The notes below the pieces were generated by a model. The model saw nothing but the letters and a program-made list of their open reading frames with translations. It was not told the DNA's origin and searched no databases. This document shows positions 63,123 through 64,000 of a DNA stretch of 64,000 bases, in pieces. Source of the DNA: Phycisphaerae bacterium (GTDB lineage: Bacteria; Planctomycetota; Phycisphaerae; Sedimentisphaerales; Sedimentisphaeraceae). The translations under genes were made by a program, and so were the position numbers. Within the stretch, counting starts at the first letter, position 1. Each line of letters starts with the position of its first letter. Location: contig JALWYQ010000010.1 in assembly GCA_027078365.1 (NCBI GenBank), positions 101,492 to 165,491 on the forward strand. The letters run 5' to 3'.

Positions 63123-63797
63123 TTATTCGTATCTTATCCATCGAAAGTTCCCTATTTGTATCTTATTATTGGGCGAGAGAAAAACACCGAAGTTATCATC
63201 ATTAGGATTCTCTGACAATTCAACACCTTCGCCATTTACATATAAAATAGTTATAAGTTTATTGTTGTCAGAATAACCAGTATTGATACAAAAACTATTC
63301 CACTCATTAGCCAAAACCCTGTTGCTAGCGACTCTAATCTCTTCTGTCCTTAAAGGTGGCTCTTGCAATAGGTCTCTTTCGAAATCTATATTGTATATAG
63401 AAATGTTATTCCCTCTTACTAATAGAACGAAATTGCTATAGATGAGGCCAAATGGTTTTTGTGTATCAAAGATTTTAAAATCAAAACTAAAAGATTTAGC
63501 TTTACCTGTCAGTTTCTCTTCAGAAAGCAAGATAGCAGGATCATTAGATGATTCGCCCGTTGTAACCCACTCGCCATCAATCCTTTGAGTATTCCAAGTT
63601 CCATTCTTTTGCAAAAAGTATGTCAGTCTATTTCTCTGATTGAGATGATGAATTCTAGTTTCTACAGAAAACGGCAGATATACTTTAGGCGGTGAAAGAA
63701 TCGCATGATTGTCCCGTTCATTTTTCTTTTTTGAGCAGCCAGTCAAAAACACTATTATGATAACGAGAACTATCGACCCGATTTTAATGGTATTCAT
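63123..63797 (-). CDS. lipoprotein, unknown function
   Basis: 224 residues with a lipoprotein signal (IKIGSIVLVIIIVFLTGCSKKK, lipobox L-T-G-C, Cys about 21). The mature part is beta-rich and resembles a concanavalin-like/LamG-type fold in layout (SFSFDFKIFDTQKPFGLIYSN, NEWNSFCINTGYSDNNKLITILYVNGEGVEL, NKIQIGNFRWIRY), suggesting a carbohydrate- or surface-binding role; that is inferred. GGAGAGGG ribosome site upstream. Would be acylated by Lnt and placed in the outer or inner membrane. Confidence 0.6.
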   Translation of the reverse strand: MNTIKIGSIVLVIIIVFLTGCSKKKNERDNHAILSPPKVYLPFSVETRIHHLNQRNRLTYFLQKNGTWNTQRIDGEWVTTGESSNDPAILLSEEKLTGKAKSFSFDFKIFDTQKPFGLIYSNFVLLVRGNNISIYNIDFERDLLQEPPLRTEEIRVASNRVLANEWNSFCINTGYSDNNKLITILYVNGEGVELSENPNDDNFGVFLSPNNKIQIGNFRWIRYE

Positions 63798-63874
63798 ATC
63801 CCTCTCCTGCTTAATTAAATGGCCACGGATTTGGATTTGAATAGCTTATGCCTGCTCTATTCAACGCGTAACTA

Positions 63875-63888
63875 AAAGGTGTCTGACA
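63875..63888. repeat. partial AAAGGTGTCTGACAC element
   Basis: AAAAGGTGTCTGACACA at 63874-63890 is one arm plus centre of the AAAGGTGTC palindrome family; the second arm is not completed (AATATCG follows). Probably a degenerate copy or the end of a gene beyond the window. Confidence 0.5.
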
Positions 63889-64000
63889 CAATATCGTTCG
63901 GCACTACATTTGCTCCCTGAGTTTATCGCAAGAGTTTTACTATCTCAAGAGATTTGTTTGACGGTAGGATGCTTATAGTTTTATTTTTGCGCAGCATTGA

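Overview
The window reads as ordinary chromosome from an AT-rich, diderm, motile bacterium, most probably a planctomycete of the Phycisphaerae (Sedimentisphaerales-like). The lineage call is an inference. It rests on a PEP-CTERM exported protein (37191-37817), SpoVG carrying a zinc-ribbon tail beside ispE, exported HEAT-repeat proteins, a GH115-like and a sialidase-like carbohydrate gene, and a rod-shape operon with MreC-like extras. kdsA (Kdo for LPS) and lnt (lipoprotein acylation) indicate an outer membrane. lysA, mreBCD and a class B PBP indicate DAP peptidoglycan and a rod-type wall machine. flgM and cheW indicate flagella and chemotaxis. ispE and ispG indicate the MEP isoprenoid route.

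Layout. 1-8.5 kb: housekeeping genes (ispE partial, spoVG, flgM on the minus strand, rpmA, obg, coaX, an mnmE-like GTPase, mutS). 8.5-12.3 kb: a palindrome-rich spacer, then a divergent GH115-like / sialidase-like pair. 12.5-23.2 kb: mgtC-like gene, recJ plus thioesterase, a YhaM-type exoribonuclease, cheW, a lone araB, nnrD, and the tight kdsA / radical SAM / rluD-like operon. 23.3-29.3 kb: a hemerythrin-like protein, a FixL/FixJ-like two-component pair, rpiB, and a large protein with an embedded HPr-like domain. 29.3-37.8 kb: exported HEAT protein, lexA with an SOS-box-like direct repeat and a possible upstream ORF, alpha/beta hydrolase, ispG, PIN-TRAM membrane protein, REC-HPt regulator, PEP-CTERM protein. 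37.9-43.8 kb: fused homocysteine methyltransferase/MTHFR, accB-accC, rhodanese and lysA. 44-45.3 kb: tRNA-Met, tRNA-Glu, tadA and tRNA-Ser, with partial copies of tRNA 3' ends behind the Met and Ser genes. 45.4-50.8 kb: a membrane protein with an internal duplication, rsmE, an exported TIM-barrel hydrolase and two small membrane proteins. 50.9-60.8 kb: ykgJ-like gene, lnt, HEAT protein, then an operon of a coiled-coil MreC-like protein, a 44-residue membrane peptide, mreB, mreC, mreD, mrdA and a multi-pass membrane protein in the slot where rodA often lies. 60.8-64 kb: PHP phosphatase and three small anchored proteins of unknown function.

I see no CRISPR array, intact transposon, prophage, defence island or secondary-metabolite cluster. 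The less ordinary features are: (i) a family of short palindromes placed at gene 3' ends; (ii) partial tRNA 3'-end copies; (iii) the HPr-like domain protein; (iv) an MnmE-like GTPase lacking the usual C-terminal cysteine motif; (v) the composition of the mre operon; and (vi) the lexA leader. All functional calls come from reading motifs by eye. No database search was run.
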